DNA of 64,000 nucleotides from assembly GCA_963580455.1 (NCBI GenBank), contig OY756960.1, positions 4,836,001-4,900,000 of the forward strand. The letters are read 5' to 3'. The DNA comes from Euonymus europaeus (lineage: Eukaryota > Streptophyta > Magnoliopsida > Celastrales > Celastraceae). Each line of letters starts with the position of its first letter. Position 1 is the first letter of the stretch. Shown here in pieces: positions 33,005 to 45,419 of the stretch. Made by a program: the position numbers and the translations under genes. The notes under the pieces were generated by a model that did not search any database, was not told the DNA's origin, and worked only from the letters and a program-made list of their open reading frames with translations.

Positions 33005-36000
33005 GAGAGCCGCTATTCGCACACACTTTTCGACTCACTGCACACAATTTTACAAGGACAAATTAAGTTTACTAAATTATCCTTGTATGTAATTACTTTA
33101 AAACCTGGTTACTTTTTACACCCACATTTTATCTCAACACAATAAAATTGCCTTAACCCTAATTCTTTTAATCCTTACGCTCTTCTTCTTGCCTCTCATC
33201 TTCTCTTAGCCTCCTAGCTTTTCCCAGATATTCATGGATAACATAACTATATCACACATATGACATAGAGTTCAATATTGTCCTCTGATTAAGTTGAAGA
33301 AGAGATGAAACATGAAGAAAATCTCGAAAAAAACAATAATGCAGAGAATCGTATTGAAAATAATGATCAAAGTGATAGTGCAACACAAAATTCTCCCAAT
33401 AGAATATGTATATTATTTTTTCTATTTTAATTATTTTTGGAATTACCCATCCATGATTCCATTTGGAACTCAGCTCCGAACTATGAGAGTTTTCTTTTGT
33501 TTAATATTTCTAATAGGCGTTTGATCCCTTATTTGATCAAACTACTGCTGCTATCTCAACTCGTCATTTATGGTCATTTCTTTTTTTGATAATATCATCT
33601 GATGGGGATGGTGTGATAAAAAAAGGTAGAATTTTGTTTGGTTGTGAGAGAAGTGGGCATTATAGAAGTGGTGCAAGGTAAATCAATTTTGAAGATAATA
33701 TGGGAAAAAGAGTTACTGGATCTAAGAAATGTAATTGTCCTTTCAGATTGAGAGCTGAAAAATTAGTACATGATCATGGCTGGATGTTAATGTTAGTTTG
33801 TGGTGTTCATAAACATTCAAGAATAAAATATTTTGAAGGTCATTCATTTATTGGGATATTAAACCATGAAGATGTTGCATTGGTGGTAGATATGCCAAAG
33901 AGTCTGGCTCGACCTAGAGATATTTTGACAATGTTGAAAGATCAAGATCCATTTAATTCCACTACATTAAGGACATTATACAATGTTCGGCAAAAGAATA
34001 AGGTTTTATAGAAGGTTGGTAGATCAGAAATGTAATTTCTTATGAAACAATTGGCTGAGCAAAATTATATTGAGTGGCATAGGAGTTGCAGTGAGAGATG
34101 TTGTTATGGACATTTTTTGGGCACATCCGACTAGTGTCAATTGGTACGTACCTTTCCAAGAATTTTGATTATGGATTGTACCTATAAGACAAATAGATAT
34201 AATCTTCCATTATTAGAAATTGTTTGAGTAACTTAAACTAATATGACATTCTCAGTTACTTTTGCATATCTTTCATCCGAATGTGGGGACAATTATGCAT
34301 GGTTCCTAGATAGAATAAAAACTTTATTTGACAATCCAGAGCTACCTAGTGTTATCGTAACAGATAGAGATATGACATTAATGAATTCTATAGATCGAGT
34401 ATTTCCCGCGTCCAAACATATGTTATGTAGATGACACATTGGTCGAAATATAGTTGCAAAATGTAAAAAGCAATTTGAAATAAAAGAAAAGTGGGAATTA
34501 TTTTTCTTTCAGTGGAATTTGCTTGTTTTGTCGGAGACGGAGGCATTATACCACAAACAACTCTCATCTTTGCAAGAAAAGTTCCAAAGTTATAAATATA
34601 CTCTTGAGTATGTTATAAATCATGGTTGAACTCATTTAGAAGTAGATTTGTGGCTGCATGGACGGACACTTGTATGCATTTTGGAACAAGAACAACTAAT
34701 AGGTAAATATTCAATATAACTATATTTTCCTTCATAAATCTATTGTTTCTGTTTTAAATTTTAATAATTTTATTTGTCATGCAAGGATTTAGAGTGCTCG
34801 TGCAAGGTTGAAGTGTCATCTTAGATCTAATAGGTGCAATTTCGAGGGAAGTTGGGCAAAAATTCATGCGCTATTAGAGCTACAATGGACAAAGGTGAAG
34901 ATGTCTTTCGAGAAAAGTTTGACTGTGGTGCAACATGACTTCAAACCAATAGAGTACAATGAATTACTAGGATTTATATCTTTTGTAGCACTAGAGAGGA
35001 TCAGGGTTGAGTCGAAATGAGCTGAACATATTGATGTTGATGCTTCCATATGTGGTTGTCATGTTCGATGCACACATGGACTACCATGTGATCATGAGCT
35101 ACCAGAGTATAAAAGGTATGGTCGACATATCCCACTCGATTGCATCGATTCACATTAGAAGAAATTGCATATGCTTCCTAAGAGAAAGCGGCCTAAATTG
35201 ACGACACAACCTATGTTGAAGTTAATTAATCAACGGTTCAATGAGTCTGATAACGATGCATCTAGGTTGTGTTTCCTATGGAAGTTGTAATTCCTAATAA
35301 AACCTCACGTCAATAGCCAAATATAAAAATGAAGACTCAAGGTCGACCAAAAATACATGTCAAATGGAGTACCAAATGAGACTCTTATGCTTTTGAGCAT
35401 GTTGAATCACAGCAGGACAGTTCTAAACCGGTTTTGGGTTTAAAAATCATTGAAAGTACAAAGCATGAGGTGAAAAAACCATCAAAAAGAAAGGAACCTA
35501 AAAATGAGTTGCTACCCAAAAAGGTATGAAATTATTTTCATTTATATGTTATTACATCGTATAAATATTAAAGTTATGATTTTTATTTTTAAGGTGCACA
35601 TTACTTGCAAACTACAACCAGCTTCTTGCATGGCCTCATTTCGTCAAGAAATGCATCATTTCATAAGAGTTACAGATGTAACTGCATATGGTAATTATGG
35701 GTACAAGGCGATTGCAGCAACTCTTGGTTATTTTGAGGATGATTGAAGTATAATAATTATTAGATTAGCTATTATGACATGGTATCCATTATAGTGAGTT
35801 ATATGGTGCACATAGTCGCGTGCTCGAGTTAAACTATGCTTTGAACTACTTTGATGATTGTCCCCCGTATGACCGTTGGATGACGATGCCTGGCATGGGA
35901 CATATCATAGCTTCATGTTATAATGTCGTGTTGTTTCATTTCTCCTTCCACCAGTGTCTCACCTTTTTACCTCTTAGATCAGCCCCTGTGCCAAAAGCAA

Positions 36001-36824
36001 ATCGTAGAGAGATTAGAATTGGTTTCGTAAACAATAATCACTTTGTATAGGTTTGTTCACATTTAAATAGCTAATGACTCTTAATTTTAGTTTTTTATGT
36101 GTGTTTATCAAAATTCTAACTTGTACTTTCTTTATAGGTGATATTGGAACAAGTTCATCCAGTCCCACCAATTGCAAACAAATGGCATAAATTTCGACAT
36201 TCATGTGCACTTGGATGGGAAGAAGTGTATACTACACGTATCAGTCATTTTATGATACTCAAAGGTCCTGATGTTACGACAAGAGAATCAATTGACATTG
36301 ATAGCGATAATAATTAATTGATTTACAGACATGATAAACTGAGTTTTGTAAATATTTGATATATTTTATGCCATAACTCCTATTTGCTCTTTGTATTATG
36401 GACGTGGCACATGGACTTCAAAGGTTGTTGATGTTGAGGCATCTATGACCACTCCTTTATGGTTGTGTGAGTTGACAAATTCTTTTGGTAATAGGTCTTT
36501 TATATAGCAAACCTTGAAATTACACTTATATTATATTTTTTATTGTATTCAACTTGATCGATCGATCGTCTTGCAATTTTTGGCCGTCCAATTTTGATGC
36601 ATGCAGCAGTTATCAACCACACAAGCACTACATTTAACTTGGAAGTGATACCATTGTAGTAAAATTGAAAGTGAATTAAAGGTATTTAAGTAAAACAAAT
36701 GTTATATAATTAATATGTATCAAAGGATAATTTAGGAATGTTAATATGTGTGTTGAGAAAAATTAGGAGTGTATTGAGTAGGTGTGTGTAGTGAGTCGAA
36801 AATTGTGTGCAAATAGCGGTTCCC
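33005..36824 (+). mobile_element. MULE element with transposase and OTU-like domain
   Basis: 3,820 bp. The ends read GAGAGCCGCTATTCGCACAC and, reversed, GGGAACCGCTATTTGCACAC, with the similarity running about 100 bp inward. The flanking 9-mers ATTCTAAAA (32996-33004) and ATTCGAAAA (36825-36833) differ at one base. The interior codes on the plus strand for a broken MULE transposase fused to an OTU-like peptidase region. Confidence 0.88.
33590..36316 (+). pseudogene. MULE transposase with C-terminal OTU-like peptidase region
   Basis: The N-terminal FAR1/MULE DNA-binding region is at 33620-34010 (GRILFGCERSGHYRSG, CNCPFRLRAEKL, PKSLARPRDILTML). The transposase core is at 34220-34620 (NYAWFLDRIKTLF, VIVTDRDMTLMNSI). 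A SWIM-type zinc finger is at about 35055-35100 (HGLPCDHEL). After a likely intron (35525-35594) comes an OTU-like region (35600-36050; YGYKAIAATLGYFEDD, CPPYDRWMTMPGMGHIIASC, NNHFV) and a last exon ending at 36316. The OTU nucleophile position, normally Cys before GFRAIA, reads Tyr. A TAG stands where CAG would precede the last intron. These and several other stops make it a pseudogene. MULEs carrying a C-terminal protease domain are known in plants. Confidence 0.82.
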
Positions 36825-37017
36825 ATTCGAAAAAGTGAAACTAAACTATAATTTGAGATAAATAAATATAGAAAGTAGAACTATCTTTATGGGATGGATG
36901 GAGTATTTTATAAGGGTAGGCAAGTAAAAACCACCCGTCTTTTTGTGGAGTGGCTCAAGCTGTGTTAATTAGAAAAGCTTCAACGTCCACCATGAATTGT
37001 CATGATTTACTCAAGCC

Positions 37018-40000
37018 CTAGGTAGCACGAACACGGGACAAGACACAACATGGACACGCAGATATGTAATTTTTCAAAAAACTAGGATACGGATACGTTA
37101 GGGGACACATTGAATATTTATTTTAATATATATATGTGTGTGTTTCAATTAAACAATACAATGAACATAACATATATATTTAATATTTCAATCTAACATA
37201 GCCCAATTTTATCATTTTAGATTAACAACAATTATTTAAATTAACATAGTCCAAACTTCGAACCAAACATAATATATTGAATAAACATAGTCTAAATAAA
37301 GATTGCTCATGCAATCAAGATTCCATCGCTTCTTCATGACCACCCTCTCTAGCATCCTCATTATCATCAGTAAAAAACACATACTCCAAGTCCGGCTCAT
37401 CAAGGGAGAGATTTGCAATCTCTGGGTATCCAATATCCTCAAATGTGCCAAACTCATCTCCACCAATGTCCACATTTTGGCTTCGCTTTTCACATATCCT
37501 GGAGTTCTTCTTGATAAAAGACGAAGATTGCTATGAATGAAAACCAAGTCTTCAGCACGTTTCAGTGTCATCTTATTTCTTCTCATCGAATGAACAAAGG
37601 ATTAAGTGTTCCAATTCCTTTCAGCACATGAAGAAGAAGAAGGTTGGACAAGTAGCTTCAATGCTAAGCTTTGAAGCAAAGGTGAAGTTGCACCATATGT
37701 AACCCACCAACTCTTAGCATCCATATTATACCAATGACGAATAGAATCCGAATCACCATAGTCTCTTGTTGTGCTTGAGAATTCTACAAACTCCAATGTA
37801 ACCTTTGTTCTCTCTGCGGGATTGACGAAATACTTCTTCAAACATTTCATTCTTTCTCTAGCAACTTCTATATCTCTATGTGGAGGTACCCGAGTAGGGT
37901 CTTCAAAAACTCATTGATCACTATAGTATCTTAAATAGGAGAAAATAAAACAACCAATTAGTTTTACTCCTTTAATTAGTTATAAAAGAAATTAAGGAAT
38001 TGAAAAGTAGAATAAAAGTTATATTGGATTTAATGAATGAGTTAAGCAATGGAGTGGAGTGTTCTTATTCCAACGACTAACAAGAATTCCATGCACCACG
38101 TCATAAAAGGTTGATGCCTCATCTGTCCGCTTTCCTTCATGCCTATATATTGCATGCCTCACTTTTTCGATCATGGAATCCCACATACCATACACCAAGT
38201 GAAGAGAAGGCTTGTCTGTATCACAAGCTCGAAGTATATCATCTATAGGGGCTGTAAAGGAAAGTACATAATCAATTGAGTCCCACCAAATGTCATCTAG
38301 CACCTTCTCTTTAACGAATTTAGCCTTCCCCATATCATCCTCCCTATAAGAATTCCATTGCTCACTAATCACCATGGCTTGGAGACTTCTTTTTATAAGC
38401 TTGAATCTCTTCAACATCACAAGCACTGAAGCAAACCTAGTGGAGGCAATTGATAATAACTTCAAGGGCACAAACACATATTGAAAATGGCTAATTTCAT
38501 GCAGTGATTCATGATAAAGTTTTTGATAAACACAAACATCTTCTAACAAACTGGTCATCCGACAACACTCACCATATGTAACTTGATTATTCTCCAAATT
38601 CTTAGTTGAACAAATATTATGCAAGGAAAGGTTGAGTGTGTGGACCACACATACTCTCCATAAGATGTCAGGATACAATCCTTCAATGAGAATCCTTGCC
38701 CTTGCACAATATTTGGCATTCTGCACCACATTTTGAGGACCAACTTCTTCAATCACTTCTTTCATCAAACCAAAGATAAAATATTTATCTTTGACTTCAC
38801 CAGAACAATCAATTACCTTCAGAAACATAGGCCCACTTTCGATCACTGCCATAAAATTAATCAAAGACCTTCTTTGTGAGTCACTCCAACCATCACTGAC
38901 AATGCTCACACCTTTCTCTCGCCATGTGCTTTTAATTGGTTGCAACAATCTCTCCACATTGGCCTTCTCTTGTTGAAGTAAACTCGTCCTTAACATGTTA
39001 TACATTGAGGCAAATAATTCGATAAATTATGATTGGCAGCAAATGAGTAGCTACTTATATAATAAGGGCTTCTGGCCAACTGGAATGGTAATCTAGATGC
39101 ATAGAAAAACCTTGCAATCTCAGCATGCAACTGATTTTGGCCTTCCAAATTAAATGCCTTTTCAATTGCTGAAGAACCTCCACTTCTCATTGACTTTTTT
39201 TTTCTTGACTCATAAGTCTCTTGCTCAAAATTGTAACCTTTTTACAAGCTCCAATCCCAATACCACGCATTTGCAACAAGTGTGCTCTCACCCTTATATA
39301 CGAGCTTTTTTTTTATTCATGAGTCATGACAAAAATTGCATTGCCATTAACATTCCTCCACCTAGTTCCCCCACTTTTCAGTCCTTGTGATATACCTCCA
39401 AAGAGATTTGCTTGAATCTTCAACACAAACATTCGATGGTGTTCCAACTGAGGCCGCACCAGAGCTACTAGTAGTATTACTATCAGTTGTGGTTCTCATG
39501 TAAGCCATTATAATTTATGAATGATCCAAAGATTCAAAATCACAACAAAGTCGCACACTGCCATATTCAATTCACAATCTCAGATTCAAAATCACAATAA
39601 ATGCATAGTATGAAGAAACAGTAGAAGCCACTCAAGAAATCACTGGAAAATCGAAGAAATTACCTGCCAGTCGCGATTCGCGAACCCAAGCCCAGCAGTA
39701 GCAGCCACTCGCAAACCCAATCTAAGCAGCAACCTGCGCGAACCAAAAGCATAAGTGATTCACCCAGAAAGTGCGATGAAACTAGCGAACCCATGCACAA
39801 AACTAACCACCATCTAGCAGCTTCGCAAAGAAGACAAAATAGATTGTGAAGACGAAAGAGAATTGCATGACCTCAAACTCAGTTAGTATTCACGCGAGTT
39901 GGGTTTCTTGGTCATGCAAATTCTTTTCAAAATAAATTAATTTAAAAAAATAATAATATTCCTTTTTAAAAAGGGAACTTATTATGGGACGTGCGTGCCA

Positions 40001-40152
40001 TTTGCGTGTCCCATATGTGTCCAATAACTAAAAAAATAAATAAATCAGATACTCATTTTAGCATATTGTCTGGAGCGTGCCAGAGTGTATCCATATCTAA
40101 ATAGTGTCAGTCACGGACACTCTCGCCTAAAAAGAGTGTCAGTGCGTTCTAG
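37018..40152 (-). mobile_element. hAT element with perfect 8-bp TSD upstream of KIN-10A
   Basis: 3,135 bp flanked by CTCAAGCC on both sides (37010-37017 and 40153-40160). The ends read CTAGGTAGCACGAACACGGG and, reversed, CTAGAACGCACTGACACTC, imperfect inverted repeats of the hAT kind. It codes on the minus strand for a BED/DUF659/dimerisation-type transposase, close to full length. Confidence 0.9.
37315..39508 (-). pseudogene. hAT transposase (BED finger, DUF659, hAT C-terminal dimerisation)
   Basis: Starts at an ATG at 39508 (MAYMRTTTDS). A damaged BED zinc finger follows at about 39400-39230 (CNFCHDS; an in-frame TAG and frame changes). An N-terminal stretch at 39190-39010 (HAEIARFFYASRLPFQLARS) leads, after a frameshift near 39005, into a long open DUF659 and core region to 38019 (VSIVSDGWSDSQRRSLINFM; CVVHTLNLSLHNIC). 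The dimerisation region lies at 37850-37600 (WWVTYGATSPLLQSLALKLL, SSSSCAERNW). The tail runs out of frame to the TGA at 37315. The disruptions are few for an element of this length, so it is a fairly young dead copy. Confidence 0.85.
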
Positions 40153-40160
40153 CTCAAGCC

Positions 40161-40561
40161 TGCAACTTCGCCGGTGAGGTGCGTTCAGTCTGCTTCCAAA
40201 GCAAAGCAGTGGCAAACGGGTTAGGGCAACTAAGAGCAATGGGCTGTGGATTTGGTTCTCTAGCCAAGCCAGCAAGTTTAAATCTACATTGGGCTGGGCT
40301 TCTCTGTATTGGGTTGGGTTTTGTTGACCGGAACGAGACGAGGAAGTTCCTTCAAATTGACTCCTCAGAAGGGAAAAAAAGTAGACGTTAGCCTGCAACG
40401 GCTATTTTTATTTTAAACTTCAAAACCAAAATCGCCTGTGTTTCTTGCCAACTCAAGGACGCACTCTCTCTCTATCTCTCTTCGATTTCTCTCTGATTTC
40501 TTGAATCAATCTCTAATTAATACTGAGAACCAAAAACCCTAGAATCTTGGCCTCCTTAACA
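40161..40561 (+). promoter_or_regulatory. Proximal promoter and 5' UTR of KIN-10A
   Basis: This is the DNA between the hAT element and the KIN-10A ATG. It contains an MSA-like core at 40397-40404 and, nearer the ATG, a pyrimidine-rich stretch (CTCTCTCTCTATCTCTCTTC, about 40465-40485) like a plant Y patch. I see no strong TATA box. Confidence 0.5.
40397..40404 (+). promoter_or_regulatory. MSA-like element (MYB3R site)
   Basis: AACGGCTA in the context CCTGCAACGGCTA, matching the AACGGYYA core of the mitosis-specific activator. It lies about 160 bp upstream of the KIN-10A ATG. MSA sites drive G2/M expression of plant cytokinesis genes, so the position is sensible; function is inferred. Confidence 0.5.
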
Positions 40562-43500
40562 ATGCCTCCTACTACACCTTCTTCAAAGTCATGTCAAGGG
40601 CAACTCAAAACCCCACAATCGAAGCACCGCCTCCACTTCACCGCAGAGAGGACACCACATACACACCCGTCTCCCAATCCCTCAAACCCTATCAAAGAAA
40701 CGGCACCTTTAGACCATCCAATCGAAGTTATTGGTCGGATTCGAAACTCCGTTGACAAACAGCAAGCCTCTAATTCCATCTTGAATGTCAAACCGGATCG
40801 ACAAACCGTCCGGGTCCGTGCAGATATTGGGTATAGAGATTTCGTTCTTGACGGGATCTCTTTATCAGAGGAAGAAGATCTTGACACTTTTTACAAGAAG
40901 TTCATTCAGGCTAGAATTAATGGGGTAAAGCTGGGAGCGAAGTGCACGATACTGATGTATGGACCGACAGGATCGGGAAAGAGCCACACGATGTTTGGGT
41001 GTGGAAAACAGCCAGGGATTGTGTACAGGTCACTGAAGGATATATTGGGAGAAGGAGATGTGGTGAGGAGTGAAGGGACCGAGGATCGGGTGGGTACTAC
41101 TGCTTTTGTGCAAGTGACAGTGCTGGAGATATACAATGAGGAGATCTACGATCTTTTGTCCAGCAATAGTGGAGGTGGGTTCGGTATTGGTTGGCCCAAA
41201 GGAGGCACTGGGTCTAAGGTAATGCAGATTAACTTTACCTTTTCATCTTTAGCTCTTGATGACTGACATTGGATAGAATTTTGATTCCCTTTCTTTTCTG
41301 GAGAATATAATTGCTAAATATTACGGATAGTCTGAAGAAGAATTTGTTGAATTCCTTAATAGGGGAAGATGTTTGAGTGATTTCTCTTATGGGTAACTTC
41401 GATAATTTATTTCTATCTATATATTTGATCAATTCAAACTACTCAATTAGGTTACTATCTTGTTGGCAGGACTTCTTGTCTGTTCCTTGCTTACAAATTC
41501 CCCCTTTTTTTTTTTCTCCTTCCTGATCATACTTTTTGTTAACTTTCAAACAGTGAGAACCAGTAAACATTAGCTCAATTTGTTTTGGTATCCTACTCTT
41601 GCTCCCAAGTCATTGTACTTTTTTTTACCCTCTCACATTTTGAATGCACTTCTTCTTTGTGTTGAACTAACAATTTCTGAAAACTCATAATTTTTCAGTT
41701 CTGTTTTGCATTAACGTTTTAACTCGAAAAAGATAGGTAGCTGTTGATCTAGGTTTCAATCAAACTCCTCATCTGATGTTTTTTTATTGTAGCCAGTCAG
41801 TGATGGTTTCACACGAGTTACATTATGAATGTAAAATGTGACTAAATGTCAAAACTCAAAAGATCTTTGTGAATCTTTGACTTTTCCAAACACAGAACAA
41901 AAGGATTTTCAATAGATGATAGATGAATAGGATCACGCATGCTGTGCATATAAGCTGAGATTACCCCGTACTATGTGATATGAGGAACTTGTGGAGTGTT
42001 ATGTTTACTAGTATGCTGACAGTTGGTGTTTTAATCTGCTTTGTTTTTTAGTATGATATCTGATAAAGAAGGCGAGGATAATGCTAAATTCTATTTTTCT
42101 TGCATCAAGCAGGGCTGTCAATCAAGACTTCTCGACTCTTAAGCTGTCATTAATTTTGTTTTGTTGAGGAATTATGTATGATTTGATCGGAGCACTGGTT
42201 TCATGATTTAATTTGTGGATTCGTTTATACACGAAGTTCGTCATTCCTAAAGTTTTTTCTTGCATTTTCAGGTGAGACTTGAAGTTATTGGCAAAAAAGC
42301 AAAGAATGCAACATTTATATCTGGAAATGAAGCCGGTAAGATTTCAAAAGAGATACAGAAAGTGGAGAAAAAGAGGATTGTTAAAAGCACACAATGTAAT
42401 GACAGAAGTTCACGAAGCCATTGCGTGGTATGATTCTTTTAGAGGTTTCTGATATGATAAATTGCCAAATTCTTGTTGCACACTGAAATTAACAATTCTC
42501 TTCCTACTGCATAGATAATCCTTGATGTCCCATTAGTCGGAGGTCGACTGATGCTTGTGGACATGGCAGGTTCTGAAAATATTGAGCAAGCTGGTCAGAT
42601 GGGATTTGAAGCTAAAATGCAGGTTATAATAGAGAGCTTTGCTTCGTAACTACTTTCCTAAATTCTTATCTCATTTCCTCCTTTCTCGCCGCTAAGGGAA
42701 GCTAATTTATGCTTGCATTGTAATTGCAGACAGCTAAGATTAACCAAGGAAATGTAACACTTAAAAGAGTGGTTGAATCCATTGCAAATGGAGATTCACA
42801 TGTCCCCTTCCGAGATAGCAAGTTAACTATGCTTCTCCAGGTAAGTCGTTTCGATCATGCTGTAATCATGTATGACTGGATTATAACGGTTTACTGCAAG
42901 TCTGAGTTAAGTACTTTTCCCTTCCATTTTATTCTTGGTTAGGATTCTTTTGAGGATGACAAGTCAAAGATTTTAATGATATTGTGTGCAAGTCCCAACC
43001 CTAGGGAATTACACAAGACTATCTGCACTCTTGAATATGGAGCAAAAGCAAAATGCATTGTTCGTGGTCCTCATACCCCAATTAAGGATAAATATGGAGC
43101 TGAAGATTCATCAGCAGTTATTTTAGGATCCAGAATAGCCGCCATGGACCAGTTTATCTACAAGCTGGAAAAAGAGAAAAAGCTCCGGGAAAAGGAGAGG
43201 GATGAAGCACACAAACAACTTTTGAAGAAAGAAGAAGAAATTGCAGCACTAAGAGCTCGTATTGAAGGGAAAGGATCTGGGGCTACTGAAGATGAGATCA
43301 ACATGAAGGTGAATGAGCGCACACAGATGCTTGAAATTGACTTGGAAAATAAGTTGCAGGAGCACCAGAGAATGGTGGACGAGCTTGTTGAAGTTGAGAG
43401 GAGGAGGATGGAAGAAAGGATACTGCAACAGCAGGAGGAATGTGAAATGCTAAGAAGAAGGTTGGAGGAAGTTGAGTTAGAATTGTATAGTTCAAGGGAT

Positions 43501-45061
43501 GGTAAAATTGATGAAAATGATTCAAGGGATATAGATGGGAATAACTTTGCGAGAAGGATATTAGGGGCTTATGCCAATGAAGAGCCAGGGATGGTAAAAT
43601 CCATGGATTTGGATATGGATGATCAGGAACCATTTGTTGGTGAATTGAAACATTTAAATGGTGCACTTCATCAATATAAAAACAGTGGCATCCAAGACTT
43701 TCTTACTGCTAATCAGGTGGCTAACCATGATGATGGCTTTGCAGCAAAATTTGGAGATAAAGTAAGTTTGAGTACTGTTTTTGAGGAAGAAGAAGCAGAA
43801 GATGAGGAGGAACATCAAGTGAATGTTGAGGATGAAGAAGTAGAAAAGGAAGTTATAGAGGTAAAGAGGGTGTGTTCAAGCCCCAGAATCAATTTTGATG
43901 AGGGATACTTGACATCTTCTCAGAAATTTGAACAAATGCCTCAACCTTCTAGCACAAAACTAGGGGAAGAAAGCTTTGGGAGAGAAAGCTCAAAAGATAG
44001 ACATTTAAGAATTCAGAACATATTTACACTTTGTGGTAATTACAGGGAGCTGTCTCAACATATTGGAACTCCAGTGCCTGCTAAGAAGAGGCCTGAGGAC
44101 ATTGATTCTCAGTCTTCTCCAGTTTTGTCAATGAAGGTAGATTCTTTGGCAAAAAATTCTAACAAGGAAAACACGCCACTTCAGAAAATTGTGAGTAATG
44201 GTATATGCTCTTGCTGAAATTTCTTTTGTTTCCAAACATAACTCAATCCTAACAATAATGCTGTTGATGTGCAGATTGGCGATCTTGACAAATGGGAGAG
44301 TCCTGAAAATGATCAAGGAAAGTTCATGATGACTACACTAAAAAAGGTTGGTAATGGACCAAAATCCAAATAATTTGTTTCCTTTTTATTTTTGATGACT
44401 ACAGATAATCTATTGAACTAAAACTTTAGTAAAGAAAAAACTTATCAACTGAAAAACCTTCTGCCGTGACGTGACCAGCTTTAATAAGCCATACTTCTTT
44501 AAGTAACAAATCAAAATTTCTGACCGGAAGACCGAGGATCGTTGCAATTTGCTCAGATTTTTCTTGAAATTTTCATCTGTACTGTTTGTTTTCTGGAGTA
44601 TTTGATACCTCGAGATTTTATCATTCCATGACACTACTGAATATTGAAAAGACGTTGTAGTTTGAGTGGCGGGAATGGGATGAAAGTAAACAAATGAATT
44701 TTTTATTAGGTTTCTTTGGTTCATTCAAAATACTGATATCCGACAATGAGTCTTGTTCTTCTTTTCCTTAATGCACACTGATCTTTTGGAATATCAGTAG
44801 ACTTTAGAGTCTGAACATACCTTGGTGGTCTATGTTTGGAATCAAAATATATTTAAAACGAAAGGCAGACTGATTTGCATTGTGAGCAGTGAGATATATT
44901 CATTTGCATATGTGAAGTGCCTATGGAATGTGCATATGCAGGGCCTTGACGGAGCAATAGTAGCAGGAGAGGAGGCAACAACATTGCAGGCCATCAAACA
45001 CTCGGATGACCATCTCCCATTGACATCACTGGACAACAAACTTCCCCTCACAGCAAGGTGA
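40562..45061 (+). CDS. KIN10A: Kinesin-like protein KIN-10A (phragmoplast-associated, PAKRP2 type)
   Basis: Seven exons: 40562-41218, 42272-42427, 42515-42622, 42730-42840, 42943-44190, 44275-44346, 44942-45061. All have GT-AG introns in phase 0; product 823 aa. I chose the ATG at 40562 because the frame upstream of it lacks another ATG. The motor domain is N-terminal: P-loop GPTGSGKS (residues 134-141), switch I NDRSSRSH (about 262-269), switch II DMAGSE (287-292), then HVPFRDSKLTMLLQ and LCTLEYGAKAKCIV. Coiled-coil segments follow (about 410-460 and 464-525), then an acidic stretch (about 626-651) and a region with IQNIFTLCGN. Family members move Golgi-derived vesicles along phragmoplast microtubules during cell-plate formation. 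No disruption is seen; the gene looks functional. Confidence 0.93.
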
Positions 45062-45419
45062 TTCTTTCTCACCGGAAGCAGCTGCACACTTGAGTTCTAC
45101 ACCTTTGATCATTGGGAGATCTGCATATTTTGTCAAGATGTAGTAGGATGAGTATATTTGCATATGTACTCTCACCTGTATAATATGTTGTATTATAATT
45201 CAGCTTTTGAGTTATTACAATCATATTAGATGTAGGAATCATAGATAGCTTAAATCCACCATTTTGATCACGTGACCAATCCAAAAAAAAACTCTGAATG
45301 ACATGAAACTTGATAGTTAGCTACGTTTCACAATTATAAGCATATTTGGTTTTCCTAGTTCAAAATTTTTATACACCCTATCAAACGTTACCGATTTTCC
45401 AAAAGCAGACATAATGCTT
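45062..45419 (+). other. 3' UTR of KIN-10A and intergenic DNA
   Basis: AT-rich sequence just after the stop codon; the first 150-250 bp probably form the 3' UTR. Nothing else is recognised before the gypsy remnant. Confidence 0.4.

Larger units (their letters stand above)
31861..36903. mobile_element. Stowaway MITE split by two MULE insertions
   Basis: The outer pieces (31861-32009, 32906-33004, 36825-36903) align to the MITE at 23538-23833. Left: CCATCCCATAAAGATAGTC and CACACAGATTAAGAAAAT. Right: AACTATCTTTATGGGATGGA then TGGAG. Flanking TA pairs are at 31859-31860 and 36904-36905. The two insertions inside are MULE elements, each with its own 9-bp TSD. Confidence 0.8.

Noticed and set aside
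43298..43666. 122-codon minus-strand frame inside KIN-10A exon 5
   Set aside because: It is a shadow of the kinesin coding frame with no motif of its own.
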